This document shows, one piece after another, positions 17,441 through 26,995 of a stretch of DNA of 64,000 nt. The position numbers were made by a program, and so were the translations under genes. Positions within the stretch are counted from its first letter, which is position 1; the number at the start of each line of letters is the position of its first letter. The notes below the pieces were generated by a model. It was not told the DNA's origin and searched no databases. It was given only the letters and a program-made list of their open reading frames with translations. The stretch comes from JBCCTX01 sp965263105 (GTDB lineage Bacteria; Bacteroidota; Bacteroidia; J057): positions 806,001 through 870,000 of the forward strand of contig CBDHGL010000002.1 of NCBI GenBank assembly GCA_965263105.1, read 5' to 3'.

Positions 17441-19435
17441 ATGAAATACACGGTAAGCCTTCTCCTTTTCTGGGCTGTGCTGATTGTTTCTTCCTCTCCC
17501 CTCGTATCGGCACAAAATCCTTCCAAGCTGGATAGCCTGAAACGAATAGTGGATACTACCCAGCATAATGACCAAAAAATCTCGGCTTGGATATCCCTTT
17601 TTCACCTCCAAAGAGATCAGGATTCTGCAAGCCTTTTCCCCTATATCCATAAGGCCATAGCCTTAAGTGATAAAATAGGAAATGACAGCCTGTCCATTAG
17701 GTCTCAATTGGTATTGGCCCAATATTACTTAAGCCAGGAAAAAACGGATAGTACGATAAAATTACTGTCTTCCGTGGAGAAGTATCCCACCTTAACTGTG
17801 TATCCTGAGCTAGCAGCTTCCTTGTTCCAATACAGAGGCTTAATCCAACAAGCTGACGGGGATTACCAAGAGTCTATTGAAAACTTACTTCGCTCCCTGG
17901 CTCTTTTCGAACAGATAGGAGATACTGCGGGCATGCGAGAAAATGTGATCAATATTGGCTCCTTGTTCTGGCGAATAAACGACTTGGATCAGGCCATCAC
18001 CTATTATAAAAAAGGGATCGACCTGAACAAAGCCAACCCCTATAACTTTTCCCAGGCGGCCATATACGGAAATATAGGCTTGATTTATCGAAGCAATGAG
18101 GTCTATGACACCGCTATGATTTATTACCAAAAATCCCTGGAGCTTTTTGAAGCAATTAATGCCCATACAAATGTGGTAATCAACCTACAAAATATGGGAT
18201 CCCTCAATTTTCGCCAGGAAAAGTTCAATCAAGCCCTTCCCTACTATCAGCGAGCCTTACAGGTCAGCAGAGACAATGCCTACAAACGGGGAGAATTGTA
18301 CGCCCTGCACGGGATCGCTGTTGTGGATGTCAAACAAGGTCGGCATCAGAAAGGTATCAAAGGCCTGGAGGAAGCCCTTGTCATGGCTCAAGAAATGAAT
18401 AACAAAGATGAGATTAAAAACCTGTACAAGGCCCTGGCAGAGACACATGAGGAAGCAGGACAGTACAAACAAGCCTACGATAAGCGCCTCCTGTATGAAT
18501 CTTGGAAAGATAGTATCCTGAGCGAGTCTCATTTGAACCAAATCAAGGAGTTGGAACTCCAATATGAGACCGATAAAAAAGATGCCCAAATCACCCTGCT
18601 TACTCAGGAAAATGAAATCCAGGCCCTCAAGGCCAAACGACAGGATACCTGGAATAAAGCCCTGATTGGAGGCCTTGCCCTAATGGGAATTATCGCAGGC
18701 TTGATCTATTTCCTCTTCAGACAGCGTTTAAGAAATCAACGCATTCTGGCTACGAAAAATATGGAACTCAAGGAGACTCATTTTCAGCAAGAATTGACCC
18801 AATTGGAAATGAAGGCCTTAAGGGCACAAATGAATCCCCATTTTGTCTTCAATTGTCTGAACTCCATTAATAGGCTGGTGCTAGATGGGCAAGAGGAGGA
18901 AGCCTCCCGGTATTTGACAAAATTTTCTAAACTGCTACGCGGTATTCTGGAAAATTCAGAAGGCTCGGTAGTTCCCCTAACAGATGAAATGGCCATGCTT
19001 CGCTCCTACATCGAGTTGGAAGCTCTACGCCTGAAGGAAAACATCGATTATAAAGAATACATAGACCCCCAGATTGATCCAGAGGACACCCATATACCTT
19101 CCATGGTCCTCCAGCCCATCATCGAAAACGCTATTTGGCATGGGCTTTCTCATAAAACAGAGGCGGGAGAACTGCGGGTCTCTATTGATCGAAAGGGAGA
19201 TAGCCTCTTGTGCAAAATTGAAGATAACGGCGTAGGCCGGGAAAGGGCCATGAACCTGAAGGAACCCCTTCCGGCTAAAACCAGGTCCATGGGTTTGGAA
19301 ATCATCCAGGAACGTCTGAAATTATTGAAGCCAGCAGGAGATGCTAGCCTTCCCTTATTTGCCATAACCGATATAAAAGACGAAAAGAATCAGGCACAAG
19401 GGACACGAGTAGAACTAGCCTTACCTGCCCTATGA
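17441..19435 (+). CDS. TPR-containing sensor histidine kinase (LytS/YehU-type)
   Basis: I start at the ATG at 17441 because a signal peptide ('VSLLLFWAVLIVSSSPLVSAQ') begins there; the frame extends upstream to a weak TTG. 664 residues: TPR array (about 60-370, e.g. 'ALPYYQRALQVSRDNAYKRGE'), coiled coil, one transmembrane helix (about 405-425), a second coiled coil, then the His_kinase domain with His467 in 'LRAQMNPHFVFNCLNSIN'. The ATPase domain carries 'PIIENAIWHG', 'EDNGVGRE' and 'SMGLEIIQERL'. Its stop overlaps the LytTR regulator by ATGA, marking a dedicated two-component pair. Confidence 0.93.
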   Translation: MKYTVSLLLFWAVLIVSSSPLVSAQNPSKLDSLKRIVDTTQHNDQKISAWISLFHLQRDQDSASLFPYIHKAIALSDKIGNDSLSIRSQLVLAQYYLSQEKTDSTIKLLSSVEKYPTLTVYPELAASLFQYRGLIQQADGDYQESIENLLRSLALFEQIGDTAGMRENVINIGSLFWRINDLDQAITYYKKGIDLNKANPYNFSQAAIYGNIGLIYRSNEVYDTAMIYYQKSLELFEAINAHTNVVINLQNMGSLNFRQEKFNQALPYYQRALQVSRDNAYKRGELYALHGIAVVDVKQGRHQKGIKGLEEALVMAQEMNNKDEIKNLYKALAETHEEAGQYKQAYDKRLLYESWKDSILSESHLNQIKELELQYETDKKDAQITLLTQENEIQALKAKRQDTWNKALIGGLALMGIIAGLIYFLFRQRLRNQRILATKNMELKETHFQQELTQLEMKALRAQMNPHFVFNCLNSINRLVLDGQEEEASRYLTKFSKLLRGILENSEGSVVPLTDEMAMLRSYIELEALRLKENIDYKEYIDPQIDPEDTHIPSMVLQPIIENAIWHGLSHKTEAGELRVSIDRKGDSLLCKIEDNGVGRERAMNLKEPLPAKTRSMGLEIIQERLKLLKPAGDASLPLFAITDIKDEKNQAQGTRVELALPAL

Positions 19436-20172
19436 TCCGAACCCTCCTCATAGACGATGAAGAAGATGGACGGGAAGTCCTCAAGATGGCCCTGGAAAAA
19501 TATTGTCCAGGGATTGAATTACTGGCTGTCTGCTCATCGGGAGCAGAAGGGCTGGCAGCCATTGCTCAGCACCAACCTGAACTTGTTTTCCTAGATATCC
19601 AAATGCCGGAAATGTCGGGCTTCGAACTCCTAGAACAGGTGCAGGAGATCAATTTTGAAGTCATCTTTGTCACGGCCCATGATCACTATGCGATTAAGGC
19701 CATTAAGTTCAGTGCGTTGGACTACTTGCTCAAACCCATAGATGTAGACGAACTCCAACAGACGATCAAGCGTTTTCAATTACAAAAGCGGCACCATTCC
19801 CAGTACCAGTCTGTTTTGACCAATATGAAGAACATTCACGGCAAGATGGAAAAACTGGCCATCCCCAACCTGGAAGGAATGGAATTTATCCAGACTTCGG
19901 ACATCATTTACTGCGAAGCCGACGGCAACTACACCTGCATTTACCTCCAGGAAGAGCAAAAACTCATGGTGTCTAAAAAACTGAAAGATTTCGAGCAGGT
20001 CTTATCCGAATCTGGCTTCTGCAGGGTTCATCACGCCTCTCTTATTAACCTCCACCACGTCCAAAAGTACATCAAAGGGGATGGGGGCTATGTCGTCCTG
20101 TCCGAAGGCCATCACGTGGACATCTCACGGCGGAAGAAGGACGATTTTCTGAGGTTGATTTCGCACTTATAG
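19432..20172 (+). CDS. LytTR-family response regulator
   Basis: 246 residues. Receiver domain with 'LLIDDEEDG', phospho-acceptor Asp near 55 ('LVFLDIQMP') and the Lys of 'DYLLKPID'. The C-terminal LytTR DNA-binding domain (about 145-245) has 'IIYCEADGNYTCIYL', 'FCRVHHASLINLHHVQKYIKGDGGYVVL' features and 'VDISRRKKDDF'. It is co-translated with the upstream TPR kinase and would bind direct-repeat sites after phosphorylation; targets are not evident. A hairpin 60 nt downstream may end the transcript. Confidence 0.94.
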   Translation: MIRTLLIDDEEDGREVLKMALEKYCPGIELLAVCSSGAEGLAAIAQHQPELVFLDIQMPEMSGFELLEQVQEINFEVIFVTAHDHYAIKAIKFSALDYLLKPIDVDELQQTIKRFQLQKRHHSQYQSVLTNMKNIHGKMEKLAIPNLEGMEFIQTSDIIYCEADGNYTCIYLQEEQKLMVSKKLKDFEQVLSESGFCRVHHASLINLHHVQKYIKGDGGYVVLSEGHHVDISRRKKDDFLRLISHL

Positions 20173-20231
20173 ATCAAGCTCTACCTTACAGTAGACCCCG
20201 ATTGCTGACCCCTAGAAGTTGAGAGAACCCC

Positions 20232-20258
20232 AGAAGTTGATAAGGTTTATCAACTTCT
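20232..20258. terminator. Hairpin AGAAGTTGATAA-GGT-TTATCAACTTCT
   Basis: A perfect 12-bp stem with a 3-nt loop, 60 nt downstream of the LytTR gene. A direct copy of AGAAGTTGA lies just upstream at 20213-20221. There is no T-run on the plus strand, so a rho-independent terminator is only one reading; a protein-binding palindrome or mRNA-stabilising hairpin are others. The remaining sequence from 20260 to 20656 contains no gene I can support. Confidence 0.4.
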
Positions 20259-20656
20259 ACCCCCTTAGCCTGCCACTCAATTCCTTACGAAGGGGGTATG
20301 AGACCATAAAACATCATTTTGAAAAAAATAGCGCCAAAAGGTTCCAAACATGTTCTTATTCCTTTGCCAAGGTATCAAATGAGCAACCTATATGTTGTCC
20401 CTACAGGACAGCACTTTTTCCCAAAGGAAATAGCCTAAATTGATAGTTCTAGTGCATGGGGTTACATAGAAATATTATTCCCTAAACTAATAAGCTTTCT
20501 CCCCAGCTATTCCTCCCTGCTGCCACTTATACATTCCCCCTAACCAACTATAACTTAAGGCTAAGTAGCTGCATGATCTATGATTAGGTTGAGTCGAAAT
20601 TCAATCAATTACTCACTTTCGACCTAGCTTTTTAACCCCCTCCAATCTATTTTCCA

Positions 20657-21169
20657 ATGAAAACAACAATCCATAAAACCCTATGCTATGTTGCCCTTAT
20701 CTGCTTTTGTCTCTTGTCCTGTGAACGAGACCTGACATTAGAGCCAACAAACCCTCATAATCTTCAGCAGCAAAGTCTGGAGCCATCGCCAGAAGAGCCC
20801 CTGGGTTTATCCGCTTCTAGCCAGCATACTGCCTGGGCTCCAAGTGGTTTTCAGCCGGTTCAATTCTTGATAAAGGGCCATCAAAAGCAAGGAAGCTTAA
20901 TTCTCTTCGATATCACCTATCGGTATAGAGACAATCCTTCCCTCCAGGGAGCGGGAACTCTCCATATGCAAGAAAGCGTTTGCGATTCCATCTGGGATGC
21001 ATGGCCTTTATATTTTGGGGGTATCGATGGCTATGGCTTACTTCCCGCCGGGCTTGGCAGTAGTTCTCAAGCACCTGCGATACAAACTCAACTAGGAGTC
21101 CTTCAAATGAATAGCCCTACGGGGAAAAAACGTAGCACTCCCTTTTGGTTGGATTTGCTATTGGATTAA
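20657..21169 (+). CDS. Hypothetical lipoprotein
   Basis: 170 residues. The N-terminus 'KTLCYVALICFCLLSC' is a lipoprotein signal with the modified Cys at about residue 24. A low-complexity Gln/Glu/Pro segment follows, then a domain of about 100 residues with 'QPVQFLIKGHQKQGSLILFDITYRYRD' features that I do not recognise. It lies ahead of the repeat protein and the phosphoesterase on the same strand and is separated from them by about 150 nt of noncoding DNA. No function assigned. Confidence 0.7.
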   Translation: MKTTIHKTLCYVALICFCLLSCERDLTLEPTNPHNLQQQSLEPSPEEPLGLSASSQHTAWAPSGFQPVQFLIKGHQKQGSLILFDITYRYRDNPSLQGAGTLHMQESVCDSIWDAWPLYFGGIDGYGLLPAGLGSSSQAPAIQTQLGVLQMNSPTGKKRSTPFWLDLLLD

Positions 21170-21320
21170 GTAAGGTCCACCGAGTTAGCTTCCACAAAGC
21201 CTGATATCAGAAGGTCCTGATTTTCCTTTTCCTTTCCATCTGCATATGGATGGGTCAGTACCCATTTCACCATAAAAAGCAAACACTAATTTTTTTTATC
21301 ATACCTTAAGTAAATTAATC

Positions 21321-22397
21321 ATGGAAAAATTAAATCAATTTGATTTCGACAAAATCTACAAGGAGACCAATGATTCAGCAATCATTGAAGTGGGGTTAGG
21401 GGAAAAACCGGGAGAACTCATAGTTCTATCCATTTACACGAGTATTGGAGGTCCTGCGACTTTCCGATCCTTTGACTTCGATGGAGAAACAGGATTTTTA
21501 AAAATCGGTAGCATAACTAAAGGATTACCTGGGAAAATTCTTTTAGGAAATACAACCAATGATCAGGCTGCCATAGAATTGGATGGAGAAAAGGCCCGCA
21601 TGACCCTAGGAGGTCTGGATCATAAGTTTGGAAAGATCAATATTAAAAGTAAATCTGGCGATGACACTATTGTTATGAATGGTAGGCTAGCCACCATAAC
21701 ATTGGGGGGAGACGGCCAGGAAGGGGAGATCAAAATGAAGAGTAAAAATGGCAAAGAAGTTATAAATCTGGACGGAAATTATGCCAACCTCATTATGGGA
21801 GGAGAGGGGCAAGATGGAGATATTCGATTGAAAAATGAGGAGGGAACAGAAGTAATTTCTCTAGATGCCCAAAACGCCAATATCACATTAGGAGGAGCAA
21901 GAACGAATGGAGATATAGTACTCAAGAATGCCGCGGATATCGAAACTATCAAAATTCTGGGCTCTAATGGAGATATAGAGTTTCTTCATGCGGATCTGGC
22001 TGAAGAATTCGATATCCGCCAAACAGGAAATACCATCTTACCCGGCACTGTTATGGTCTTGGACGAGGAAAGCAAATTGGTCCCTTCCCATGAACCCTAT
22101 GACGCCAAAGTAGTAGGCGTAATTTCTGGCGCAGGTGCCTATAAGCCAGGTATTATTTTAGATAGAAAAGGAGGGGATAATCGTCAGCCCATCGCGATGA
22201 TTGGGAAGGTACACTGTTTGGTTGATGCAGAAACTCATCCCATTCAAGTGGGCGATATGCTTACCACCAGTGAAAAGCAAGGTCATGCCATGAAAGCAGT
22301 CCAACCGGGAAAAGCCTTCGGAGCGGTAATCGGAAAAGCCTTGGGAAGCCTCTCTCAAGGAACGGGTCTCATTCCTGTCCTAGTAAATCTTCAATAA
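21321..22397 (+). CDS. Beta-solenoid-like repeat protein with a C-terminal phage-tail-spike/IMC-like domain
   Basis: 358 residues with no signal peptide. The middle (about 75-215) is four degenerate repeats of some 32 residues, each with an 'x-GGEGQDGDIRLKN-x-GTEVISLD' rhythm (also 'LGGDGQEGEIKMKSKNGKEVINLDG', 'LGGARTNGDIVLKN'), the pattern expected of a beta-helix. The C-terminal third ('DLAEEFDI...PGTVMVLDEE...VVGVISGAGAYKPGIILD...VGDMLTTSEKQGHAMKA') matches a widespread domain at the ends of phage tail fibres and bacterial surface proteins, in some cases an intramolecular chaperone or autoprotease. It lies 10 nt from the phosphoesterase gene, so they form an operon. Function unknown. Confidence 0.65.
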   Translation: MEKLNQFDFDKIYKETNDSAIIEVGLGEKPGELIVLSIYTSIGGPATFRSFDFDGETGFLKIGSITKGLPGKILLGNTTNDQAAIELDGEKARMTLGGLDHKFGKINIKSKSGDDTIVMNGRLATITLGGDGQEGEIKMKSKNGKEVINLDGNYANLIMGGEGQDGDIRLKNEEGTEVISLDAQNANITLGGARTNGDIVLKNAADIETIKILGSNGDIEFLHADLAEEFDIRQTGNTILPGTVMVLDEESKLVPSHEPYDAKVVGVISGAGAYKPGIILDRKGGDNRQPIAMIGKVHCLVDAETHPIQVGDMLTTSEKQGHAMKAVQPGKAFGAVIGKALGSLSQGTGLIPVLVNLQ

Positions 22398-22407
22398 TCA
22401 TTTAGCC

Positions 22408-24072
22408 ATGCCAATCACTATAAGAAGAGACATCAAACGGAAATACAATCTGGGAACCAGTTTTAGCTTAAGACAGGACATCCCAGGACATATGCCTGGA
22501 TCCTTCGTCAATCGGATCAAAGGGGCAATTACTATGCAAAACTTAGAGGATTTTATTTTACCCCTTAATGGATTCCATTTGGAACGGGAAGTCATCAAAT
22601 CCCTGGGCCGTAAGTTCAATCTTAAGGCTAAAGATGAAGATGTATTAAATGAATTATGGAAAATATGGTCTGATGCAATGGGGTTTCAGAAAAATACCAA
22701 GGAAGATGCTCAAGATGACCTCGACAAGGCCTATGAATACCTCGCTCGGATTGCAGATGGAGATTATATTAATAAACCAACATTCTCTCGGGTCCAGGAT
22801 CGTAGCGACGAAAAATTTGTGATCTTTTCAGACCTCCATATGACGGCCTTTGGGAATACTTCTTCTAGTCTTCCCAATTATTTCAAAGATTCTAACCTTG
22901 ACTTATATTTAGAGGTCCTCAATTACTATGCAAAAGATGGGGAATTTTGTTTAGTGGAAAATGGGGATGTAGAAGAGTGCATCATTTTTGCACCTACTTT
23001 TCATCAGGCTAAACAGTGGAATGATTTGGCCCCTAACGGAAAGAAGAAGTTCCCCATTACCAATTCTGACCAAAGATGGGAGGAATTTCTCCAAGTTCGA
23101 TACGGTCAACGCATGCGCAATCTCTCCCAAATAATTGAATCATTTTCAGATTACTATGACCTTATTAGGCGAAAATTTGTTGCTCGGAATAAATATGTAA
23201 GACTTACAGGTAATCATGATACCTACCTGGATCAACCCTATGAACGAGATCTACTGGCGGTAATTGAGCGTGAGTTAGAAACCAAAGTTTATGATGTACT
23301 GCGAATCTCCCAAAACGATAATTTCAGTCACTTAGTCTTACACGGACACCAATTCGATGCATCAACCCAACAGCATGGAGATATCCCCTTTGCCAAAAGC
23401 ATTGGAGAAGTCTACTCCGAATGTGGCTCATGGGCTTATGAAGGGCCAGATAGATTTTGGAAAAAGAAGGACAGCAAAAATTGGTACATAGGAAATCGAT
23501 ACGGGAATATCCTTGCCAAAGACGATCCAAATTCTGCTATGGAATTTGGATTAGATTTACTCGAATCAATGTTCAATTTCCAGAGCAACAGCGAGATAGA
23601 TTCAAAGAACCTCATTGAGACTTTATTAGGGCATGAGGTCGCCTGGGATTATTTTGAAAATACAGATGGAATTGAAGCCCTGGCGCTTGAGGTTTGGACA
23701 GGAGATGAATTATACAAGCTGAGACACACGGATGAAGTATCCCTATGTCAAAGATACCTAACTCACTATCTAAGGAATCAAGACCAAATTGACATCTCTT
23801 TAGAACCTCCCAAAATAATCATAGGACATACCCACGAACCCCGTCAAAACGCTGTTTTCCCAGGAACCATTAATTTGGACAAGGCTCCTTACTTCTTGAA
23901 TACTGGCTCTGCTGGTAGATATGCCAACCTCATCTGGTGTGTAGAAATTGATGGTGATGAAGAAAGGATCTGCTCCTGGTCAAAGGTTGATGGGAAACTC
24001 AAAAAGATTCCCTGGAGAAGTGAGGAGTATTTTTTACTTCACGACCAGGAACACATTGAATGGATAGATTAA
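22408..24072 (+). CDS. Calcineurin-like metallophosphoesterase
   Basis: 554 residues, cytoplasmic by sequence. The five metal-binding blocks of the family are present in order: 'FSDLHMT' (Asp142, His144), 'ENGDVEE', 'TGNHDTY', 'VLHGHQFD' and 'IIGHTHEP'. The first 130 residues and long inserts between blocks are not shared with small phosphodiesterases, so this is a divergent large member. Substrate could be a phosphodiester, nucleotide or phospholipid. It follows the repeat protein by 10 nt. Alternative in-frame ATGs about 80 and 125 nt downstream cannot be excluded as the start. Confidence 0.82.
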   Translation: MPITIRRDIKRKYNLGTSFSLRQDIPGHMPGSFVNRIKGAITMQNLEDFILPLNGFHLEREVIKSLGRKFNLKAKDEDVLNELWKIWSDAMGFQKNTKEDAQDDLDKAYEYLARIADGDYINKPTFSRVQDRSDEKFVIFSDLHMTAFGNTSSSLPNYFKDSNLDLYLEVLNYYAKDGEFCLVENGDVEECIIFAPTFHQAKQWNDLAPNGKKKFPITNSDQRWEEFLQVRYGQRMRNLSQIIESFSDYYDLIRRKFVARNKYVRLTGNHDTYLDQPYERDLLAVIERELETKVYDVLRISQNDNFSHLVLHGHQFDASTQQHGDIPFAKSIGEVYSECGSWAYEGPDRFWKKKDSKNWYIGNRYGNILAKDDPNSAMEFGLDLLESMFNFQSNSEIDSKNLIETLLGHEVAWDYFENTDGIEALALEVWTGDELYKLRHTDEVSLCQRYLTHYLRNQDQIDISLEPPKIIIGHTHEPRQNAVFPGTINLDKAPYFLNTGSAGRYANLIWCVEIDGDEERICSWSKVDGKLKKIPWRSEEYFLLHDQEHIEWID

Positions 24073-24097
24073 TTTTAAATAGTGCAATAGGGAGTAC

Positions 24098-24799
24098 CTA
24101 TTCTTCCAAACGTATCTCTGAAAGCACTTCTCTCACCTGGGTTTCCCTGAGCCCAGGTTTTACTTTTGGATGATATAGCAAGCGAATCAACTCCCGATCG
24201 ATAGCTGCATACTCGGTTGTGTGCGTCCAGTCTTGTTGAAAAATACTGTTCTGATACTTTTGGGAATCCTTGGCTAAGCCCAGGGATTGGGTGAGTTCCT
24301 CCCTCAGCAAATGTTGGGCTTCTGTGGGATCCGCCCGGGTAATATCTACATACATGTGCCCCTTATACAGCTCGCTAGCATCATTCCAATAGACATAAAC
24401 CAGACCCCAATTCTTTTTGGCGTATCCCCGCTGTTCGGGATAGCGCGCCACATATTCTGCTGCCCTACCCAGGTATATATGAAAATTGGACTGGGATAAC
24501 CTATCAACCCGACTCATAGAGAATCCGTCGCTGGCCAACTCATTAATCTCTTGCATGACTTGATCTAGTTCTTCCAAAAGTTCTTTTGTTGCCTTCCCCT
24601 CTACAAATAAGCGCATGGGAGCTGTCCATTTTCTAGTTACCTGGGAAGAAGTCCCAAATTCCATTCCTATGGCTATTTCCACAAAATAGTCTATGATTTC
24701 TTGTTGGGAGTCCGTCACATTAGACTCTATGGGAGGACTAGAACGACAAGCCCCCAAGAAGAGCAGTATAGAGACGAGGGTTAGGAGAATTTGGTGCAT
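24098..24799 (-). CDS. DUF2927-type lipoprotein
   Basis: 233 residues with a lipoprotein signal 'SILLFLGAC'. The body resembles DUF2927: an N-terminal 'EIIDYFVEIAIGMEFG' helix, 'RKWTAPMRLFVEG', and a C-terminal 'HLLREELTQSLGLAKDS', where the Glu-containing helix sits where a metallopeptidase HExxH would be but lacks it. DUF2927 proteins are predicted zincin-like, often inactive. It is the last gene of a four-gene minus-strand run, 26 nt after the DDAH-like gene, and converges with the phosphoesterase. Role unknown. Confidence 0.72.
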   Translation of the reverse strand: MHQILLTLVSILLFLGACRSSPPIESNVTDSQQEIIDYFVEIAIGMEFGTSSQVTRKWTAPMRLFVEGKATKELLEELDQVMQEINELASDGFSMSRVDRLSQSNFHIYLGRAAEYVARYPEQRGYAKKNWGLVYVYWNDASELYKGHMYVDITRADPTEAQHLLREELTQSLGLAKDSQKYQNSIFQQDWTHTTEYAAIDRELIRLLYHPKVKPGLRETQVREVLSEIRLEE

Positions 24800-24825
24800 A
24801 AGCTAGGCTTTGTTATTAAAAAGGC

Positions 24826-25701
24826 TTAAAGCCTTCTAGATATAGGTCGAGTCAAACAGGTAGGTCCTCCGCCTCCTTTCACACTAATTTCTTCCCCTTC
24901 ATATTCGTAAACGATACAACCTGCTGCTTCCAATCGAGACCGAGTAAGGGGATTCCCTGAGACCATCAAGCACTCCCGCGGAGCCAAAGCCAACACATTG
25001 CAGCCCATGGAGTCAAACTCCTCCTCGGGCACTTCTACCAATTGATACCCTCTGTTGAGGAGTTCTTTCCGGAAAGAGATCGGCATGAGGGGAGAATACA
25101 CAACGGCTAGGTCTTTGTCTACCGGACTGAAAACAGACATCAAGTGAAAGACATCTGAGGGCCCTTTGTAATGCGGCATCTCTGCCACTATTACCTCTAC
25201 TCCCAAGGGCTTGAGCAAAGCACTTAGCTGCTGAATTCCGGCTCGGTTGGTCCGATAGGTATGGCCCACAGCCAGGGTTTTTTCATCTAGCCAGGCCACG
25301 TCTCCTCCTTCCAGGGTTCCGGGAGCTTCTATTTTCCCCAGGATAGGGATATCCAGTTGTTCAAAGGTCTTTTGATGAACCGAAGGTTCATAGGCCCGAC
25401 CCTCCTTCCCCATTCGGCACAGGATCATGCCTTGATCCGTTGCAATGGAAGCATCTCGGCAGTAGATGGCATCGATCGACACTTGATCATCTGTTTGTAG
25501 GTAAAGAATATTTGCTCCTGCTTGTTTTAAGAAGTTCTCAAATGCTGCATATTCTTCCAGCGCTTTATCATAATTGGGTGCCGATAGAAAGTTCAGTTCC
25601 TTCCACTGTTGGGCGATTTTTTCTTCCCGAGAAAAGATGGAGTGGACTGGAGCCAGCATAAGGGAATAGAGCCTATCATATTCGGAATGAGAAATCATCA
25701 T
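24826..25701 (-). CDS. Dimethylarginine dimethylaminohydrolase-like amidinohydrolase
   Basis: 291 residues of the guanidine-modifying (pentein) superfamily. Family blocks: 'CRDASIATDQGMILCRMGKEGRA', 'GTLEGGDVAWL' with the catalytic-site Glu/Asp, 'DVFHLMSVFSPV' with the catalytic His, and 'GGGPTCLTRPI' with nucleophile Cys282. DDAH-type enzymes split N-omega-methylated arginine to citrulline plus methylamines; relatives act on free arginine or related guanidines. A permease gene 10 nt upstream may import the substrate. Which guanidine is used cannot be told from sequence alone. Confidence 0.85.
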   Translation of the reverse strand: MMISHSEYDRLYSLMLAPVHSIFSREEKIAQQWKELNFLSAPNYDKALEEYAAFENFLKQAGANILYLQTDDQVSIDAIYCRDASIATDQGMILCRMGKEGRAYEPSVHQKTFEQLDIPILGKIEAPGTLEGGDVAWLDEKTLAVGHTYRTNRAGIQQLSALLKPLGVEVIVAEMPHYKGPSDVFHLMSVFSPVDKDLAVVYSPLMPISFRKELLNRGYQLVEVPEEEFDSMGCNVLALAPRECLMVSGNPLTRSRLEAAGCIVYEYEGEEISVKGGGGPTCLTRPISRRL

Positions 25702-25711
25702 CGTTAAAAAT

Positions 25712-26995
25712 TCAAGAATTTTTAGCTTTTACCCACAAATACACCGGAATACCCAAAACTAAAAGCAAAAGTCCCCAAAAAATAGCCTCCCTGCCCGACC
25801 CCAGCATAGCCCCAAAAGAAAAGAGCAGGGCAATCAGGGCAATGAATAGGGTTATTGGGGAACGGATTCCCTCCTTGTTGCGGATAAGTAAATAGGAAAG
25901 GGCGGCAAAAAAATAAGGAACTAAACAACTTAAGGTAGAAAGCAAAATCATAAACTCAAAGGCTCCTACCAAGCCTTCGGTATAGTTCATATACATCAGG
26001 ATGGTTACCAAGATGCTACCGATGACCAGTCCTGCTAGGGGAGTCCCTTGCTCATTGCTGCGACCGAATACCTTAGGAAAAAGTCCATCTAGGGCCACTG
26101 CCTTGGGCAAATGCCCTTGAATCAAAATCCAACCATTCAGGGCGCCAAAGGTCGAAATCAATGCCGCTCCTGCTACGAAATACCTCGCCCAACTTCCCCA
26201 CATGCGCTCTCCAGCATCCGCGAAGGGAGCTGTTGAGTCTTGCAATTGTTCCATGGGAATCATGCCCATAATGGCCACGGAACACAGCAAATACACCAGG
26301 GTGGAAACGCTCATGCCCAGGATAGTGGCTCTGGGAACGACCTTCTCTGGATTTTCCACCTCATCCGCAGGGATGGTGGCACTCTCCATCCCCAAAAAGG
26401 CAAACATCGTCAAAGAAATGGCGGAGCCGATTGCATAGATGTCTGATTTGCCCGTGAGGTTGAGGGGAAAAAAGTTATCCAGTTCAATAAAAAATAGGCC
26501 CCAACATCCAATTAGAAATAAGGGGATGATCTTCATCACTGTGCTCACGATCTGCAACCAAGAGGCCTTTTGTATGCCCAAGCTATTGATCCAAGTGAGC
26601 AGCCATACAACAGCAATACCTATAAACATGGCCAGGGTTTGGTTTTGGCTTAGAATGGGGATAAAAACAGCCAAATAGCTCATAAAGGCTACTGCAATCG
26701 CAGCTACGGCACACCATACAGAAATCCAATAGCCCCACGCCACGAGGAAAGCTACTAAGTCTCCCATCCCTTTTCTGGCGAAAATATAGGGGCCTCCACT
26801 TTGTCCAGGATAGAGCCTTCCCAGCCAACTAAAGACAAAGGCTATGGCCAGAGAACCCATGGCGGAAATGAGCCAACCCGCCAGTCCCAAGCCCCCAATG
26901 CTAGCCAGGGAGGCTGGCAACATAAATATCCCCGAACCGATGATATTACCCGCAACCAGGGAAGCACTCCCCCATATTCCTAACTTTTTACTCAT
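25712..26995 (-). CDS. APC-superfamily amino-acid permease
   Basis: 427 residues with about 12 hydrophobic helices. The first helix has 'SLVAGNIIGSGIFMLPASLA', the substrate-binding G-S-G-I-F motif of the APC family, and helix 6 has 'FLGMESATIPADEVENPEKVVPRAT', typical of the arginine/agmatine and ornithine/arginine exchangers. The start overlaps the GNAT stop by 4 nt, and the DDAH-like gene follows 10 nt on, so the three are translationally coupled. Together they suggest uptake or exchange of a guanidino or basic amino acid, an inference from family and context. Confidence 0.88.
   Translation of the reverse strand: MSKKLGIWGSASLVAGNIIGSGIFMLPASLASIGGLGLAGWLISAMGSLAIAFVFSWLGRLYPGQSGGPYIFARKGMGDLVAFLVAWGYWISVWCAVAAIAVAFMSYLAVFIPILSQNQTLAMFIGIAVVWLLTWINSLGIQKASWLQIVSTVMKIIPLFLIGCWGLFFIELDNFFPLNLTGKSDIYAIGSAISLTMFAFLGMESATIPADEVENPEKVVPRATILGMSVSTLVYLLCSVAIMGMIPMEQLQDSTAPFADAGERMWGSWARYFVAGAALISTFGALNGWILIQGHLPKAVALDGLFPKVFGRSNEQGTPLAGLVIGSILVTILMYMNYTEGLVGAFEFMILLSTLSCLVPYFFAALSYLLIRNKEGIRSPITLFIALIALLFSFGAMLGSGREAIFWGLLLLVLGIPVYLWVKAKNS

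Noticed and set aside
20219..20443. 74-codon plus-strand frame after the LytTR gene
   Set aside because: Begins with TTG inside a hairpin, has no ribosome-binding site, no recognisable protein features and a composition like noncoding DNA.
21250..21265. ATGGGT-CAGT-ACCCAT hairpin before the repeat protein
   Set aside because: A 6-bp stem is close to chance expectation in a 150-nt gap, with no supporting context.
24086..24102. Hairpin AATAGG-GAGTA-CCTATT as terminator for the convergent phosphoesterase and lipoprotein genes
   Set aside because: Only 6 bp of stem, no T-run, and it overlaps the end of the lipoprotein coding sequence.
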